From Geopseudomonas sagittaria (lineage in GTDB: Bacteria; Pseudomonadota; Gammaproteobacteria; Pseudomonadales; Pseudomonadaceae), in assembly GCF_900115715.1 (NCBI RefSeq), contig NZ_FOXM01000012.1, positions 1 to 64,000 on the forward strand: 64,000 nucleotides of DNA. The letters are read 5' to 3'. Position numbers and translations under genes: made by a program. Shown here piece by piece: positions 42,302-51,437 of the stretch. Numbering within the stretch: position 1 is the stretch's first letter; each line of letters starts with the position of its first letter. The notes under the pieces are model-generated. The model saw nothing but the letters and a program-made list of their open reading frames with translations. It did no database searches and had not been told where the DNA came from.

Positions 42302-44446
42302 ATGCTCAGCAACGAACTCAAGTCCCAGATCCAGGGCGCCTACACCCGCTTTCTCGAGGCCAAGAGCCTCAAGCCGCGCTACGGCCAGCGTCTGATGATC
42401 GCCGAAGTGGCCAAGGGCCTCGGCGCCATCGCCACCGACGACGAAGGCAAGCGCAGCGGCGAGCCGGCCGTGGTGGCGGTCGAGGCCGGCACCGGTACCG
42501 GCAAGACGGTGGCCTACGCCCTGGCGGCGATTCCCGCGGCCAAGGCCGCCGGCAAGCGCCTGGTGATCGCCACCGCCACCGTCGCCCTGCAGGAGCAGAT
42601 CGTCTTCAAGGATCTGCCCGATCTGGCGCGCAACAGCGGCCTCAACTTCAGCTTCGCCCTGGCCAAGGGGCGTGGCCGCTACCTGTGCCTGTCCAAGCTG
42701 GACATGCTGCTGCAGGAGGGCGAGGCCCAGGGCGCCACCGCCCAGCTGTTCGCCGAGGACGGCTTTCGCCTCGAGATCGACGAGGACAGCCACAAGCTGT
42801 TCACCCAGATGATCGAGCGCCTGGCCGGCAACCGCTGGGACGGCGACCGCGACGCCTGGCCCGAGGCCATCGAGGACGTGCAGTGGTCGCGGCTGACCAC
42901 CGACCACACCCAGTGCACCGGCCGCCATTGCCCGAACTTCCAGCAGTGCGCCTTCTACAAGGCGCGCGAGGGCATGACCAAGGTCGACGTGATCGTCACC
43001 AACCACGACCTGGTGCTCGCCGACCTGGCCCTCGGCGGCGGCGCCATCCTGCCGGCGCCGAGCGAGACCCTCTACGTGTTCGACGAGGGCCACCACCTGC
43101 CGGACAAGGCCATCGGCCACTTCGCCCACTTCACCCGCCTGCGCTCCACCGCCGAGTGGCTGGAGCAGACCGCCAAGAACCTCACCCGCCTGCTGGCGCA
43201 GAATCCGCTGCCCGGCGAATTCGGTCGACTGATCGAGGGCGTGCCGGAGCTGGCCCGCGAGATCCGCACCCAGCAGCAGTTCGTCTACAGCGCCTGCGAG
43301 GAAATCGGCGACTTCCGTCCCGGCGAGGACATGGAAGGCCGCGACCGCCCGCGCCACCGCTTCGTCGGCGGCGTGGTGCCCGTACACCTGGGCGAGATGG
43401 GCATCGAGCTGAAGAAGGGCTTCAACCGCCTGACCGAGGTGTTCACCCGCCTCAGCGACATCCTCAAGGAAGCCATGGACGGCGAGGGCAGCGCCGGGGT
43501 CAGCAGTTACCAGGCCGAGGAGTGGTATCCGCTGTTCGGCAGCCTGCTGGCGCGGGCGCAGAGCAACTGGGAGCTGTGGACCGCGTTCACCGCCGAGGAC
43601 CCGGAAGACAGCCCGCCGATGGCGCGCTGGATGACCCTGGCCGAGAGCGGCAGCTATCACGACATCGAGGTCAACGCCAGCCCGATCCTCGCTGCCGAGA
43701 CCCTGCGCCGCAACCTGTGGAACGTCGCCTACGGCGCCCTGGTGACCTCGGCCACGCTCACCGCGCTGGGTACCTTCGACCGCTTCCGCATGCGCGCCGG
43801 CCTGCCCAAGGGCGCCGTCACCGCCGTGGTGCCCAGCCCGTTCCGCTACGCCGAGGCCGGCCTGCTGCGTGTGCCCGATCTCAAGGCCGACCCGCGCGAC
43901 GCCGCCGCGCACACCGCGGCGATCATCCGCGAACTGCCGGGCATGGTCGAAGGCGCGCGCGGCAGCCTGGTGCTGTTCTCCTCGCGCAAGCAGATGCAGG
44001 ACGTGTTCGACGGCCTCGAGCGCGACTGGCGCAAGCGTGTGCTGATCCAGGGCAACCTGTCCAAGCAGGAGACCCTCAACAAGCACAAGGCGCGGGTCGA
44101 CGACGGCGAGACCAGCGTGCTGTTCGGCCTGGCCAGCTTCGCCGAGGGCGTCGACCTGCCCGGCGCCTACTGCGAGCACGTGCTGATCGCCAAGATCCCC
44201 TTCGCCGTGCCGGACGATCCGGTGGAGGCGGCGCTGTCCGAGTGGATCGAGGCGCGCGGCGGCAACCCGTTCATGGAAATCGCCGTGCCGGACGCCTCCC
44301 TGCGCCTGATCCAGGCCTGCGGTCGCCTGCTGCGCACCGAGCAGGACACCGGCACGGTGACCCTGCTCGATCGCCGGGTGGTCACCCAGCGCTACGGCAA
44401 GGCCATCCTCAACGCCCTGCCGCCGTTTCGCCGGCAGATCGACTGA
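42302..44446 (+). CDS. dinG: ATP-dependent DNA helicase DinG
   Basis: 714 residues, the full DinG length. Walker A is EAGTGTGKTVAYALAA and the DEAH box is DEGHHL. The cysteines that ligate the 4Fe-4S cluster lie around CTGRHCPNFQQC, with an earlier one in RGRYLCLSK. The helicase C-terminal motif (GLASFAEGVDLPGAYCEHVL) and QACGRLLRTEQDTG close the protein. It is an XPD-like 5'-3' helicase that resolves R-loops and G-quadruplexes. No LexA box was noticed upstream. Confidence 0.97.
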   Translation: MLSNELKSQIQGAYTRFLEAKSLKPRYGQRLMIAEVAKGLGAIATDDEGKRSGEPAVVAVEAGTGTGKTVAYALAAIPAAKAAGKRLVIATATVALQEQIVFKDLPDLARNSGLNFSFALAKGRGRYLCLSKLDMLLQEGEAQGATAQLFAEDGFRLEIDEDSHKLFTQMIERLAGNRWDGDRDAWPEAIEDVQWSRLTTDHTQCTGRHCPNFQQCAFYKAREGMTKVDVIVTNHDLVLADLALGGGAILPAPSETLYVFDEGHHLPDKAIGHFAHFTRLRSTAEWLEQTAKNLTRLLAQNPLPGEFGRLIEGVPELAREIRTQQQFVYSACEEIGDFRPGEDMEGRDRPRHRFVGGVVPVHLGEMGIELKKGFNRLTEVFTRLSDILKEAMDGEGSAGVSSYQAEEWYPLFGSLLARAQSNWELWTAFTAEDPEDSPPMARWMTLAESGSYHDIEVNASPILAAETLRRNLWNVAYGALVTSATLTALGTFDRFRMRAGLPKGAVTAVVPSPFRYAEAGLLRVPDLKADPRDAAAHTAAIIRELPGMVEGARGSLVLFSSRKQMQDVFDGLERDWRKRVLIQGNLSKQETLNKHKARVDDGETSVLFGLASFAEGVDLPGAYCEHVLIAKIPFAVPDDPVEAALSEWIEARGGNPFMEIAVPDASLRLIQACGRLLRTEQDTGTVTLLDRRVVTQRYGKAILNALPPFRRQID

Positions 44447-44468
44447 CGCACCGGGCACTCCCACACTT

Positions 44469-44495
44469 GTGGGAGGCCCGCCCTCGGGGCGAAGC
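44469..44495. repeat. Single REP-like arm downstream of dinG
   Basis: GTGGGAGGCCCGCCCTCGGG continuing GCGAAGC is one arm of the REP family found as pairs near metG and mrp. Confidence 0.6.
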
Positions 44496-44571
44496 TCTAC
44501 AGATTATCAGAGGCCCTCGCGCGGCAGCCGCGCGGGGACGCCTCGTGCCGTCATCACCGACAGGAGTTCCC

Positions 44572-45717
44572 ATGCACATCCACGGCTATTTCGACCTGCA
44601 GTTCGAGGCAGTGAAGGAGGCCTTCGCCGAACTGTTCAACGACCCGCAGGAGCGCGGCGCCGCGTTATGCGTGCAGATCGGCGGCGAAACCGTGGTCGAC
44701 CTGTGGGCCGGCGTGGCCGACAAGGACGGCGCCGAGCCCTGGCATACCGACACCATTCTCAACCTGTATTCCTGCACCAAGGCCTTCACCGCCGTTTGCG
44801 CCCTGCAGCTGGTGGGCGAGGGCAAGCTGGAGCTGGACGCGCCGGTGACCCGGCTGTGGCCCGAATTCGGCGCTGCCGGCAAGCAGCACATCACCCTACG
44901 TCAGCTGCTCAGCCACCGCGCCGGCCTGCCGGCGATCCGCCAGCCGCTGCCGCCCGAAGCGCTCTACGACTGGGACGCCATGACCGCTGCGCTGGCCGCC
45001 GAGCAGCCCTGGTGGACGCCCGGCGAAGCCCACGGCTACGCACCGATCACCTACGGCTGGCTGATCGGCGAACTGATCCGCCGCGCCACCGTACGCAGTC
45101 CCGGCGAGGTGATCGTCGAGCGCACCGCCCGGCCGCTGGGCCTCGACTTCCACATCGGCCTGGCCGACAGCGAGTTCCACCGCGTGGCGCACATCTCGCG
45201 CGGCAAGGGCAACCACGGCGACGCCGCCGCCCAGCGCGTGCTCAACGCCATGCTGCGCGAGCCGCAGGCGATGACCACCCGCGCCTTCACCAACCCGCCG
45301 TCGATCATGACCAGCACCAACAAGCCGGAATGGCGGCGCATGCAGCAGCCGGCGGCCAACGGCCACGGCAACGCGCGCAGCCTGGCCGGCTTCTATGCCG
45401 GCCTGCTCGACGGCCGCCTGCTCGACAGCGATCTGCTGACGGAAATGACCCGCGAGCACAGCCTGGGCGACGACCTCACCCTGCTGACCCGCACCCGCCT
45501 GGGCCTCGGCCTGATGCTCGAGCAGCCGGACATGGCCAACGCCACCTACGGCCTCGGTCGCCACGCCTTCGGCCACCCCGGCGCCGGCGGCTCCATCGGC
45601 TTCGCCGACCCCGAGCGCGAGCTGGCCTTCGGCTTCGTCACCAACACCCTCGGCCCGTACGTGCTGATGGACCCGCGCGTGCAGAGGCTGGCGCGGGTGG
45701 TGGGGGAGTGTTTGTAG
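44572..45717 (+). CDS. Beta-lactamase-family esterase (EstB-like)
   Basis: 381 residues with AGGAG upstream. The serine hydrolase SxxK motif is YSCTKAF near residue 63, the tyrosine motif lies in GYAPITYGWLIGELI, and the third motif region is GHPGAGGSIGFADP. This is the class C beta-lactamase/esterase fold (family VIII esterases). Ester hydrolysis is likely; substrate unknown. The order dinG - esterase is conserved in related pseudomonads. Confidence 0.88.
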   Translation: MHIHGYFDLQFEAVKEAFAELFNDPQERGAALCVQIGGETVVDLWAGVADKDGAEPWHTDTILNLYSCTKAFTAVCALQLVGEGKLELDAPVTRLWPEFGAAGKQHITLRQLLSHRAGLPAIRQPLPPEALYDWDAMTAALAAEQPWWTPGEAHGYAPITYGWLIGELIRRATVRSPGEVIVERTARPLGLDFHIGLADSEFHRVAHISRGKGNHGDAAAQRVLNAMLREPQAMTTRAFTNPPSIMTSTNKPEWRRMQQPAANGHGNARSLAGFYAGLLDGRLLDSDLLTEMTREHSLGDDLTLLTRTRLGLGLMLEQPDMANATYGLGRHAFGHPGAGGSIGFADPERELAFGFVTNTLGPYVLMDPRVQRLARVVGECL

Positions 45718-45879
45718 GGGGATTTGCCCGGTAATGACTTTACTGGGCGAATTGATGCTTCAAGCGAGGCATGAGGCCTGGTGCGTTCCCGGCACCGGCG
45801 GGCACGAGCCGCACCACGCCAGGCGAGCGCGGCTGCAGTTCAAGCGTCCCTCGTTGCCAGCCAGGTCGTGCCGCTGCCC

Positions 45880-46113
45880 TCAGCGCTTGCCCATCGAGCG
45901 CCGGGTGCCCTTCGGGGCCATGCCCGGGCGTTTGTCGTGGTTGGACTTGTTGCCGCGCTGGTGCCACGGCTGTTCGTCGCCTTTCTTCGGCGCGTAGGCG
46001 TCCGGCGAGAAGGGGAAGCGGAAGGCGGGAGTGGCAGCCTGCGGGCTGTCCGCGGCGGTCTGCTCGTCCTGGCTGGGGGAGGTCGCTTCGGGGGCGTTGG
46101 GTTTCGACGTCAT
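45880..46113 (-). CDS. Small basic, low-complexity hypothetical protein
   Basis: 77 residues. The N-terminus is Ser/Ala/Pro-rich and the C-terminus is basic (QPWHQRGNKSNHDKRPGMAP, KGTRRSMGKR). It is probably disordered, perhaps RNA-binding. It is similar in style to small conserved Pseudomonas proteins of unknown function. It is divergent from the GTPase operon. Confidence 0.65.
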   Translation of the reverse strand: MTSKPNAPEATSPSQDEQTAADSPQAATPAFRFPFSPDAYAPKKGDEQPWHQRGNKSNHDKRPGMAPKGTRRSMGKR

Positions 46114-46237
46114 GGCAGGTCCGGATGGTGTGGTGCGTAGGGATGCGGCGTGGTGCCGGTTTTCAGGTTGCGCAGTATACCCGGCTGTCAGCGGATACAG
46201 ATTGGTGATCGTCAGGAGGTCAAGGTACGCGCAAAAA

Positions 46238-46275
46238 CTTGTACAAGAAGTTTGGTTTTCTAATTCTTGTACAAT
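46238..46275. promoter_or_regulatory. Paired TTGTACAA palindromes (putative operator)
   Basis: CTTGTACAAG (perfect 10-bp palindrome) at 46238 and CTTGTACAAT at 46266 have centres 28 bp apart, upstream of the GTPase/roadblock operon. TACAAT at 46270 could serve as a -10. Sequence kinship with TGTACA-type MerR/LitR sites is noted but unproven. Confidence 0.5.
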
Positions 46276-46340
46276 TATTTGTGCCGTCAGGGTAGTATTG
46301 GTTCACATACTGGCTTGATCACTCCTGGGCAGCCGTCGAT

Positions 46341-47240
46341 ATGCGAATCGCCTCAATCGGTCTGAACGAACACGAGCAGGGGCTGCTGGCACAGCAGCTG
46401 AAGATCCTTGCGGGCCGTACTGCCGCGCCTTGCTTGTACGTGGGCGAAGCGCAGGAGGCCGATCTGCTGATCGTGCGCAATCCCGCGCTGGTGGCGGGCG
46501 CCGGTGCGACGCTGTTGGCGCATGCGGGCACCCCGCCGAGCCGGGCCGGTGATCTGTTCCTGGAGTGGCCGCTGCGCATGTTTGCGCTGCTCGAGCTGCT
46601 GCTCGAGGTGGAAAAGCGCCTCGAGGTCGGCCGCAGCGCGCAAGCCTGCGCCGCCGAGCAGCTGGCCGCGTTGAAGCCGGATGGCTGGCTGGCGCTCGAC
46701 GGGCGGCGCGTTGTCCTCCAGCCGCGCCAGGATCGTCTCGCGGCGGCGGTTGGCAGCCTCGACGAGCTGCTCGATCTGCTTCTGCGCCCGCAACTCGATC
46801 TGCTGGCCGCACTGCATCTCGATCTGCCGCCGGACGATGGCGTCGAGCTGACGTTCCAGGCCTCGCTGCGCAGCGTGATCTGGGCGCTGGCCCTGCGCAG
46901 CGGTGCGCGCTGCGGGCGCAGCTGGAACCCGGACAGCCTGCTGTTCCGCCTCTCGGCCTGGCCGCACTTCGGCGAGTGGGCGGTTTCGCCGGCGCTGCTG
47001 CGGCTGGCCGCGCTCTATACCCGCAAGCCGGCCAGTATCGCCAGCGGCTGCCGGCTGGCCGGGATGGACGAGGCCGCGGTCAGGGGCTTCCTGCTGGCCT
47101 GCGAACTCTGCCAGGTCGGGGTGACCATGGACTACGACAAGACACCCGCGCCGCAGTCGAGCAGCCCTGCAGCGCCCAGCGGTGGTCTGCTTCAGCGTCT
47201 GCGCGAGCGCCTGGGAATCAGCTTTGGAGGGAGCCGCTAG
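46341..47240 (+). CDS. Hypothetical regulator, first gene of the GTPase/roadblock operon
   Basis: 299 residues. The N-terminal 100 residues look like a degenerate receiver-like alpha/beta domain (MRIASIGLNEHEQGLLAQQL, EADLLIVRNPALVAG). The C-terminal part has a winged-helix-like or DUF4388-like pattern (SWNPDSLLFRLSAWPHFGEW, SGCRLAGMDEAAVRGFLLA). It has no DNA-binding motif I can name with confidence. Its TAG overlaps the GTG of the GTPase gene, so it belongs to that complex. It may read out or scaffold the GTPase. Confidence 0.65.
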   Translation: MRIASIGLNEHEQGLLAQQLKILAGRTAAPCLYVGEAQEADLLIVRNPALVAGAGATLLAHAGTPPSRAGDLFLEWPLRMFALLELLLEVEKRLEVGRSAQACAAEQLAALKPDGWLALDGRRVVLQPRQDRLAAAVGSLDELLDLLLRPQLDLLAALHLDLPPDDGVELTFQASLRSVIWALALRSGARCGRSWNPDSLLFRLSAWPHFGEWAVSPALLRLAALYTRKPASIASGCRLAGMDEAAVRGFLLACELCQVGVTMDYDKTPAPQSSSPAAPSGGLLQRLRERLGISFGGSR

Positions 47241-47770
47241 TGCCGGCCAAGATCCTGTTCATCGGTCCCATGGGGGCCGGCAAGACCACCGCCATCGCGG
47301 CGGTCAGCGATGTGGCGCCGATCGCCACCGATGTGCTCAACACCGACACCGCCCAGTGCGACAAGCCGACCACCACGGTGGCCATGGACTATGGCGAGAT
47401 CCAGCTGGAGGACGACATGGTGGTCCTCTACGGCATTCCCGGCCAGGAGCGTTTCGACTTCATGTGGTCGATCCTCGCCGAGGGGGCGCTGGGCGCGGTG
47501 CTGCTGCTCAACCACGAGCGGCCGCAGGCGCGACAGGACCTGCTCGACTACCTCGATGCCTTCCCTGAACTCAGCGAGCGCGGCGCGCTGGTGGTGGCGG
47601 TCGGCCGTGCCGGTGCTGCGCCAGGCCATGCCCTGCAGCCGTACCGCGAAGCCCTGGGCGCGCGCCAGATGGCGCTGCCGGTGTTCGCCGCCGATGTGCG
47701 GCGCAAGACCGATGTGCTGTTGCTCATCGAAACCCTGATTGCCAATGCCGAAATGAATGCGTGGACCTGA
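47240..47770 (+). CDS. MglA-like small GTPase
   Basis: 176 residues starting at GTG overlapping the upstream TAG. The P-loop is GPMGAGKTTAI, a switch-like segment DKPTTTVAMDYGEI follows, and the second switch is LYGIPGQERFDFMW (DxxGQ-like with Gly-Ile-Pro-Gly-Gln). A VVAVGRAG stretch replaces canonical NKxD. Such bacterial Ras-like proteins work with roadblock/LC7 partners as polarity or signalling switches (MglA/MglB of Myxococcus). The two genes downstream are just such partners. Confidence 0.85.
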   Translation: MPAKILFIGPMGAGKTTAIAAVSDVAPIATDVLNTDTAQCDKPTTTVAMDYGEIQLEDDMVVLYGIPGQERFDFMWSILAEGALGAVLLLNHERPQARQDLLDYLDAFPELSERGALVVAVGRAGAAPGHALQPYREALGARQMALPVFAADVRRKTDVLLLIETLIANAEMNAWT

Positions 47771-47772
47771 CT

Positions 47773-48216
47773 ATGAGCCTCCCCGTTGACGCAACCGAAG
47801 CCAAGCAGCCGCAACTGAAGAGCCTCTGCCAGCAGCAGTTGGCCGAACTGGCGGCCACCACCCAGGGCGTGCGCGTGGCCATCGTCGCTTCGAGCGACGG
47901 CTTCCCGCTGGCCAGCCTCAATCTGGAGGCGCAGGACAGCCGGCGCATCACCGCGATGGGCGCGGCGCTGAGTGCGCTCAGCCTGCGCATCGTCCAGGAA
48001 CTGGCCCTGTCGGGGCTGGAGGGCACGGTGATCGAGGCCGCGCAGGGGCTGGTGTTGTGCCGGCAGATCCCCAACAGCGTCACCCCCATGGTCCTCCTGG
48101 TGGTGACGGATGAGGAAACCAACTACGGCTATGCCCAGTGGGCCGTCAAGCATGCCGCCAAGCGGCTGAGCGAATCCCTGAACGCGCTGGGCGACCGCCC
48201 GGCCAGCAACCTGTGA
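47773..48216 (+). CDS. Roadblock/LC7-domain protein A
   Basis: 147 residues from ATG 47773 (a GTG four codons earlier is possible). The roadblock core is GVRVAIVASSDGFPLASLNL, then MGAALSALSLRIVQELAL and MVLLVVTDEETNYGYAQWAV. Roadblock proteins act as GTPase partners or activators (MglB-like). It lies 2 bp after the GTPase gene, supporting a direct partnership. Confidence 0.85.
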   Translation: MSLPVDATEAKQPQLKSLCQQQLAELAATTQGVRVAIVASSDGFPLASLNLEAQDSRRITAMGAALSALSLRIVQELALSGLEGTVIEAAQGLVLCRQIPNSVTPMVLLVVTDEETNYGYAQWAVKHAAKRLSESLNALGDRPASNL

Positions 48217-48224
48217 GTAAAGCA

Positions 48225-48584
48225 ATGACAGCTATCAAAGACAGCCTGGATCAACTCATGACCGTCGACGGCGCCCTGGCCTGCGCCGTGGTCGACTACG
48301 GCACCGGCATGCTGCTGGGCTCGGCGGGCGGCGGCATCGACCTGGAGCTGGCCGCTGGCGGCAACACCGAGGTGATGCGCAGCAAGGTCAAGACCATCCA
48401 GATGCTCGGTCTGGACGACGCCATCGAGGACATCCTGATCACCCTCGGCAAGCAGTACCACCTGATCCGCCCGCTGGCCAAGTCCAGCGACCTGTTCGCC
48501 TACTACGTGCTGGACAAGACCAAGGCCAACCTCGCCCTGGCCCGCCGCAAGCTGGTGGATGTCGGCGACGCCCTGGAAGTCTGA
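48225..48584 (+). CDS. Roadblock/LC7-domain protein B
   Basis: 119 residues. The fold pattern is similar to the preceding protein but sequence is distinct: GALACAVVDYGTGMLLGSAG, IEDILITLGKQYHLIRPL and YYVLDKTKANLALARRKL. It starts 8 bp after roadblock A. Two different roadblock proteins with one GTPase suggest a heteromeric switch complex. The operon ends after this gene. Confidence 0.8.
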   Translation: MTAIKDSLDQLMTVDGALACAVVDYGTGMLLGSAGGGIDLELAAGGNTEVMRSKVKTIQMLGLDDAIEDILITLGKQYHLIRPLAKSSDLFAYYVLDKTKANLALARRKLVDVGDALEV

Positions 48585-48693
48585 AGTCCCCCGACCTGCT
48601 GTCCGGCTGCGGGCGGCAGGTTTGCGCTTCTCGCGCCCTCCCGATTGCCTTCCTGCCCTGTTGTGTCCCTCTCCCGGCTGGCGGCTGCGCGCA

Positions 48694-49131
48694 TCACGCC
48701 TCGCCGTGGGCGCCTGATCCGCGGGCCAGGGCCAGCAAGGCCTTGCTGCGCTGGTAGCGCGCCAGGCGCTCGGCCAGCGCTGGCGGCAGCTGGGTGGCCG
48801 GTTCGAAGCCCAGGCGTCGATAGAAGCCGACCAGGTCCGGGTGGCAGAACAGCCACACCGGCCCCGCGGTTCGCGCCAGGGCATGTTCGATCAGCTGGCT
48901 GGCCAGGCCCTGGCTGCGTGCGGTGGGCGCCACCAGCAGGCCGGTCAGCCAGTGGCCGTGGTCCAGCGGGGTCAGGTTGAGGGCGGCGAGGATTTCCTGC
49001 CGCCGCGCCACCCAGGTCTGCGCTCCGCTGGGAGCACGCATCGGCGAGCGATGGGCGCGGTAGAACTTGCCCAGCAGGGGCTGCAGCAGCGGCGCGAGCA
49101 GCTCGCAGTGGATGTCGCGTGTTTCGTGCAT
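48694..49131 (-). CDS. GNAT-family N-acetyltransferase
   Basis: 145 residues. The acetyl-CoA binding motif A is VAPTARSQGLASQLIEHAL (Q/RxxGxG/A type), preceded by the beta strand GHWLTGLLV. Motif B is VWLFCHPDLVGFYRRLGFEP. Substrate unknown. It stands on the minus strand between the GTPase operon and the DUF3597 gene. Confidence 0.87.
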   Translation of the reverse strand: MHETRDIHCELLAPLLQPLLGKFYRAHRSPMRAPSGAQTWVARRQEILAALNLTPLDHGHWLTGLLVAPTARSQGLASQLIEHALARTAGPVWLFCHPDLVGFYRRLGFEPATQLPPALAERLARYQRSKALLALARGSGAHGEA

Positions 49132-49158
49132 GCGGCTGATCGCGCCTAGCGCTGGGGT

Positions 49159-49551
49159 TCAGTCGAGCAGCTCGGCCGGCACGTTGCCGCCGTTGTCCGC
49201 CAGTTTCTGCAGCACGGTCTTGTGCAGCCACATGTTCATCTGCGCCGAGTCCGCCATCTTCTCCGGCGGGCAGCCCAGCTCGCTGGCGAGCTCCTTGCGG
49301 GCGGTCAGGCTGCTGTCCATGCCGAGCAGCTTGAGCAGGTCGACGATCGAGACTTTCCAGTTGAGCTTTTCCGGATTGGCGGCGGCCAGCCCTTCCAGTT
49401 TGGCGACCACGTCGACCAGGGCCATGCCCGCGGGTGCTGCCGGCGTCGGGGTGGCGGGCGTGGCGGTCGGCGGGCTTGATGGCTCCACCGGCGCGGCCTG
49501 CGCCTCTTCGCCGAAGCCGAGCTTGGCCAGGATCTTGCTGAACAGTCCCAT
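49159..49551 (-). CDS. DUF3597 domain protein
   Basis: 130 residues from ATG 49551 (MGLFSKILAKLGFG). A Pro/Ala/Thr linker follows, then the DUF3597 domain: LNWKVSIVDLLKLLGMDSSL and MNMWLHKTVLQKLADNGGNV. The family is small and cytoplasmic, with a LysM-like helical fold known structurally but no assigned function. It is 27 bp from the GNAT gene and may be co-transcribed. Confidence 0.85.
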   Translation of the reverse strand: MGLFSKILAKLGFGEEAQAAPVEPSSPPTATPATPTPAAPAGMALVDVVAKLEGLAAANPEKLNWKVSIVDLLKLLGMDSSLTARKELASELGCPPEKMADSAQMNMWLHKTVLQKLADNGGNVPAELLD

Positions 49552-49641
49552 GGGAATTCCTCTATCGAGTGAGTGGCGCAAGGGAGGATAGCCGCACACG
49601 GCAGGCGTTGCCGCCCGAGGGCGCGTGCCGGGCGACGAAAA

Positions 49642-50655
49642 TCAGAACAGGTCGCCGATATTCACCGTCGAGCGCCGGCCGAGATCCTGGTGGTGGGCGG
49701 CGAGCCAGTCGCGGGTGCACGCCCGGCCCTGGTCGCGCAGCATCTCCAGGAAGGGCAGGCTGGTGGTCAGCTTGGACTCGCTGGCCAGCCGCCGGGTCAG
49801 CTCGCCCATGGCGATCAGGTGGAGGTTGGTCCGCATCAGGCGGCGCTCCAGGCGCCCGAGCGGCAGCAGCGAGCGCCCGACGAACTCCCGGGCGCGGGCG
49901 ATGCTGCGCATCTCGCGCAGGAAGGTGGACTGGAACGCCAGGTCCTGCGAGCGGCGGCGGATCTCCTCGGGACTGTGCGGGGTCGCCCCCTGCACCGGCG
50001 GGCTGAGCAGCACCAGCAGGATGTCGGCACTGCTGCAGTCGTAGAGCAGCGGGAAGATCGCCGGGTTGGCGGCGAAAGCGCCATCCCAGTAGGGCTCGCC
50101 GTCGATCTCGATGGCGTGGTGCAGGCTGGGCAGGCAGGCCGAGGCCAGCACGCTCGCCACGCTCAGCTCGGCGGTGCGGAACAGGCGCAGCCGGCCGCTG
50201 TTGGCGTTGGTGGCGGCGATGAACAGGCGCAGCGGACTGGCGCGCAGGCGTTCGAAGTCGATCTGCGTGCTGACGATGTCGCGCAGCGGATTGATGTCGA
50301 GCGGGTTGAACTGCTGCGGCGACAGTTGCTGGATCCAGTACAGCATCATCTTGGCGCTGGGCGACAGGCTGCCGCTCTCGATGTCGGCGCCCGCGCTGAT
50401 CAGCGGCGCGCTGTGCGCCACCGCCTCCCAGAAGCGCGCCAGTGCCTGGCGCGCCCCTTCGCGGCCGCCCTGCAGCAGGCCATGGGCGAGCACCACGGCG
50501 TTCATCGCTCCAGCGCTGGTGCCGCTGATGCCCTCGAAGTCGACTCGGCCGTCCTCGAGCAGGGCATCCAGCACGCCCCAGGTAAAGGCCCCATGCGCAC
50601 CGCCGCCCTGCAGGGCGAGGTTGATGGGCGGCGACTTGCGCGCGCGAAGGAACAT
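49642..50655 (-). CDS. Patatin-like phospholipase
   Basis: 337 residues from ATG 50655. The oxyanion loop LALQGGGAHGAF, the serine nucleophile in GISGTSAGAMNA (GxSxG) and the aspartate in YWDGAFAANPA (DGA) are all present, so the Ser-Asp dyad is intact. It is of the cytoplasmic RssA/YlbK-like type with no signal peptide. It probably hydrolyses acyl esters of phospholipids. An 18-codon upstream extension was rejected. Confidence 0.9.
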   Translation of the reverse strand: MFLRARKSPPINLALQGGGAHGAFTWGVLDALLEDGRVDFEGISGTSAGAMNAVVLAHGLLQGGREGARQALARFWEAVAHSAPLISAGADIESGSLSPSAKMMLYWIQQLSPQQFNPLDINPLRDIVSTQIDFERLRASPLRLFIAATNANSGRLRLFRTAELSVASVLASACLPSLHHAIEIDGEPYWDGAFAANPAIFPLLYDCSSADILLVLLSPPVQGATPHSPEEIRRRSQDLAFQSTFLREMRSIARAREFVGRSLLPLGRLERRLMRTNLHLIAMGELTRRLASESKLTTSLPFLEMLRDQGRACTRDWLAAHHQDLGRRSTVNIGDLF

Positions 50656-50747
50656 GGCGTGACCCTGCGGTTGGACCGGGAATGGCGTTAGCCCAGCAAA
50701 ACCCATTCCAGTGTCACGCGTGTGTCAGCGGCGCCGGTCTGCGCGTC

Positions 50748-50774
50748 GCGCTCCCGCCGCGGTGGCGGGAGCGC
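50748..50774 (-). terminator. Hairpin downstream of yjdM
   Basis: GCGCTCCCGCC and GGCGGGAGCGC form an 11-bp stem with a 5-nt loop, 7 bp after the yjdM stop on the minus strand; no T-run. Confidence 0.55.
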
Positions 50775-50780
50775 TCGGGC

Positions 50781-51122
50781 TCAGACCTTCTTGACGAACT
50801 CGGACTTCAGCTTCATCGCGCCGATGCCGTCGATCTTGCAGTCGATGTCATGGTCGCCGTCGCACAGGCGGATGCCCTTGACCTTGGTGCCGACCTTGAC
50901 CACCAGCGACGAGCCCTTGACCTTGAGGTCCTTGATCACGGAAACGGTGTCGCCATCCTGCAGGACGTTGCCGACCGAGTCGCGGATCACCTTGTCGCCT
51001 TCGGTCGGCGTCTCGGCAGCGAGGGCGGACCACTCATGGGCGCACTCCGGGCAGATCAGCGACGGGCCATCTTCGTAGGTGTATTCGGAACCGCATTTGG
51101 GGCAGGGCGGCAGAGTGCTCAT
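50781..51122 (-). CDS. yjdM: YjdM/PhnA-family zinc-ribbon protein
   Basis: 113 residues. The N-terminal zinc ribbon is [12 protein letters not shown]...CPECAHEW, followed by the PhnA domain ([40 protein letters not shown]). Despite the old PhnA name it is not phosphonoacetate hydrolase; the role is unclear. Stand-alone gene on the minus strand, divergent from the DUF2076 gene. Confidence 0.92.
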   Translation of the reverse strand: MSTLPPCPKCGSEYTYEDGPSLICPECAHEWSALAAETPTEGDKVIRDSVGNVLQDGDTVSVIKDLKVKGSSLVVKVGTKVKGIRLCDGDHDIDCKIDGIGAMKLKSEFVKKV

Positions 51123-51437
51123 GAATGATCCTCATGTTCTGGCAGGAAGAAAGCCGGAGATTATATGAGGTTTTGCCGCTTCCGAGTAACACCTTGCGGC
51201 GGAAGATCGCGAATGGCCGCCTCGGCGACGGACGGTTCGCCAGGCTGGGAGGCGCCCAGGCGCATGACCTTTGGTCATGTGGCGAATGCACGGCAAGGCC
51301 CGGGCAGTGGGCCGCCAGGGTGTTCGCCAGCCAGCCGGTGGTGGCAGGACAACTCTTGCAATAGCTGGATTTTGACATTGCCCAGGCGGGTTCCGAAGAT
51401 GGCCATCCTTGCGGTAATCCACGGAATAGAGACAAGC

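Noticed and set aside
42685-44571. Plus-strand Arg/Pro-rich frame overlapping dinG
   Set aside because: It is a register shift of dinG that happens to join the true esterase frame at 44572; only the esterase part is real.
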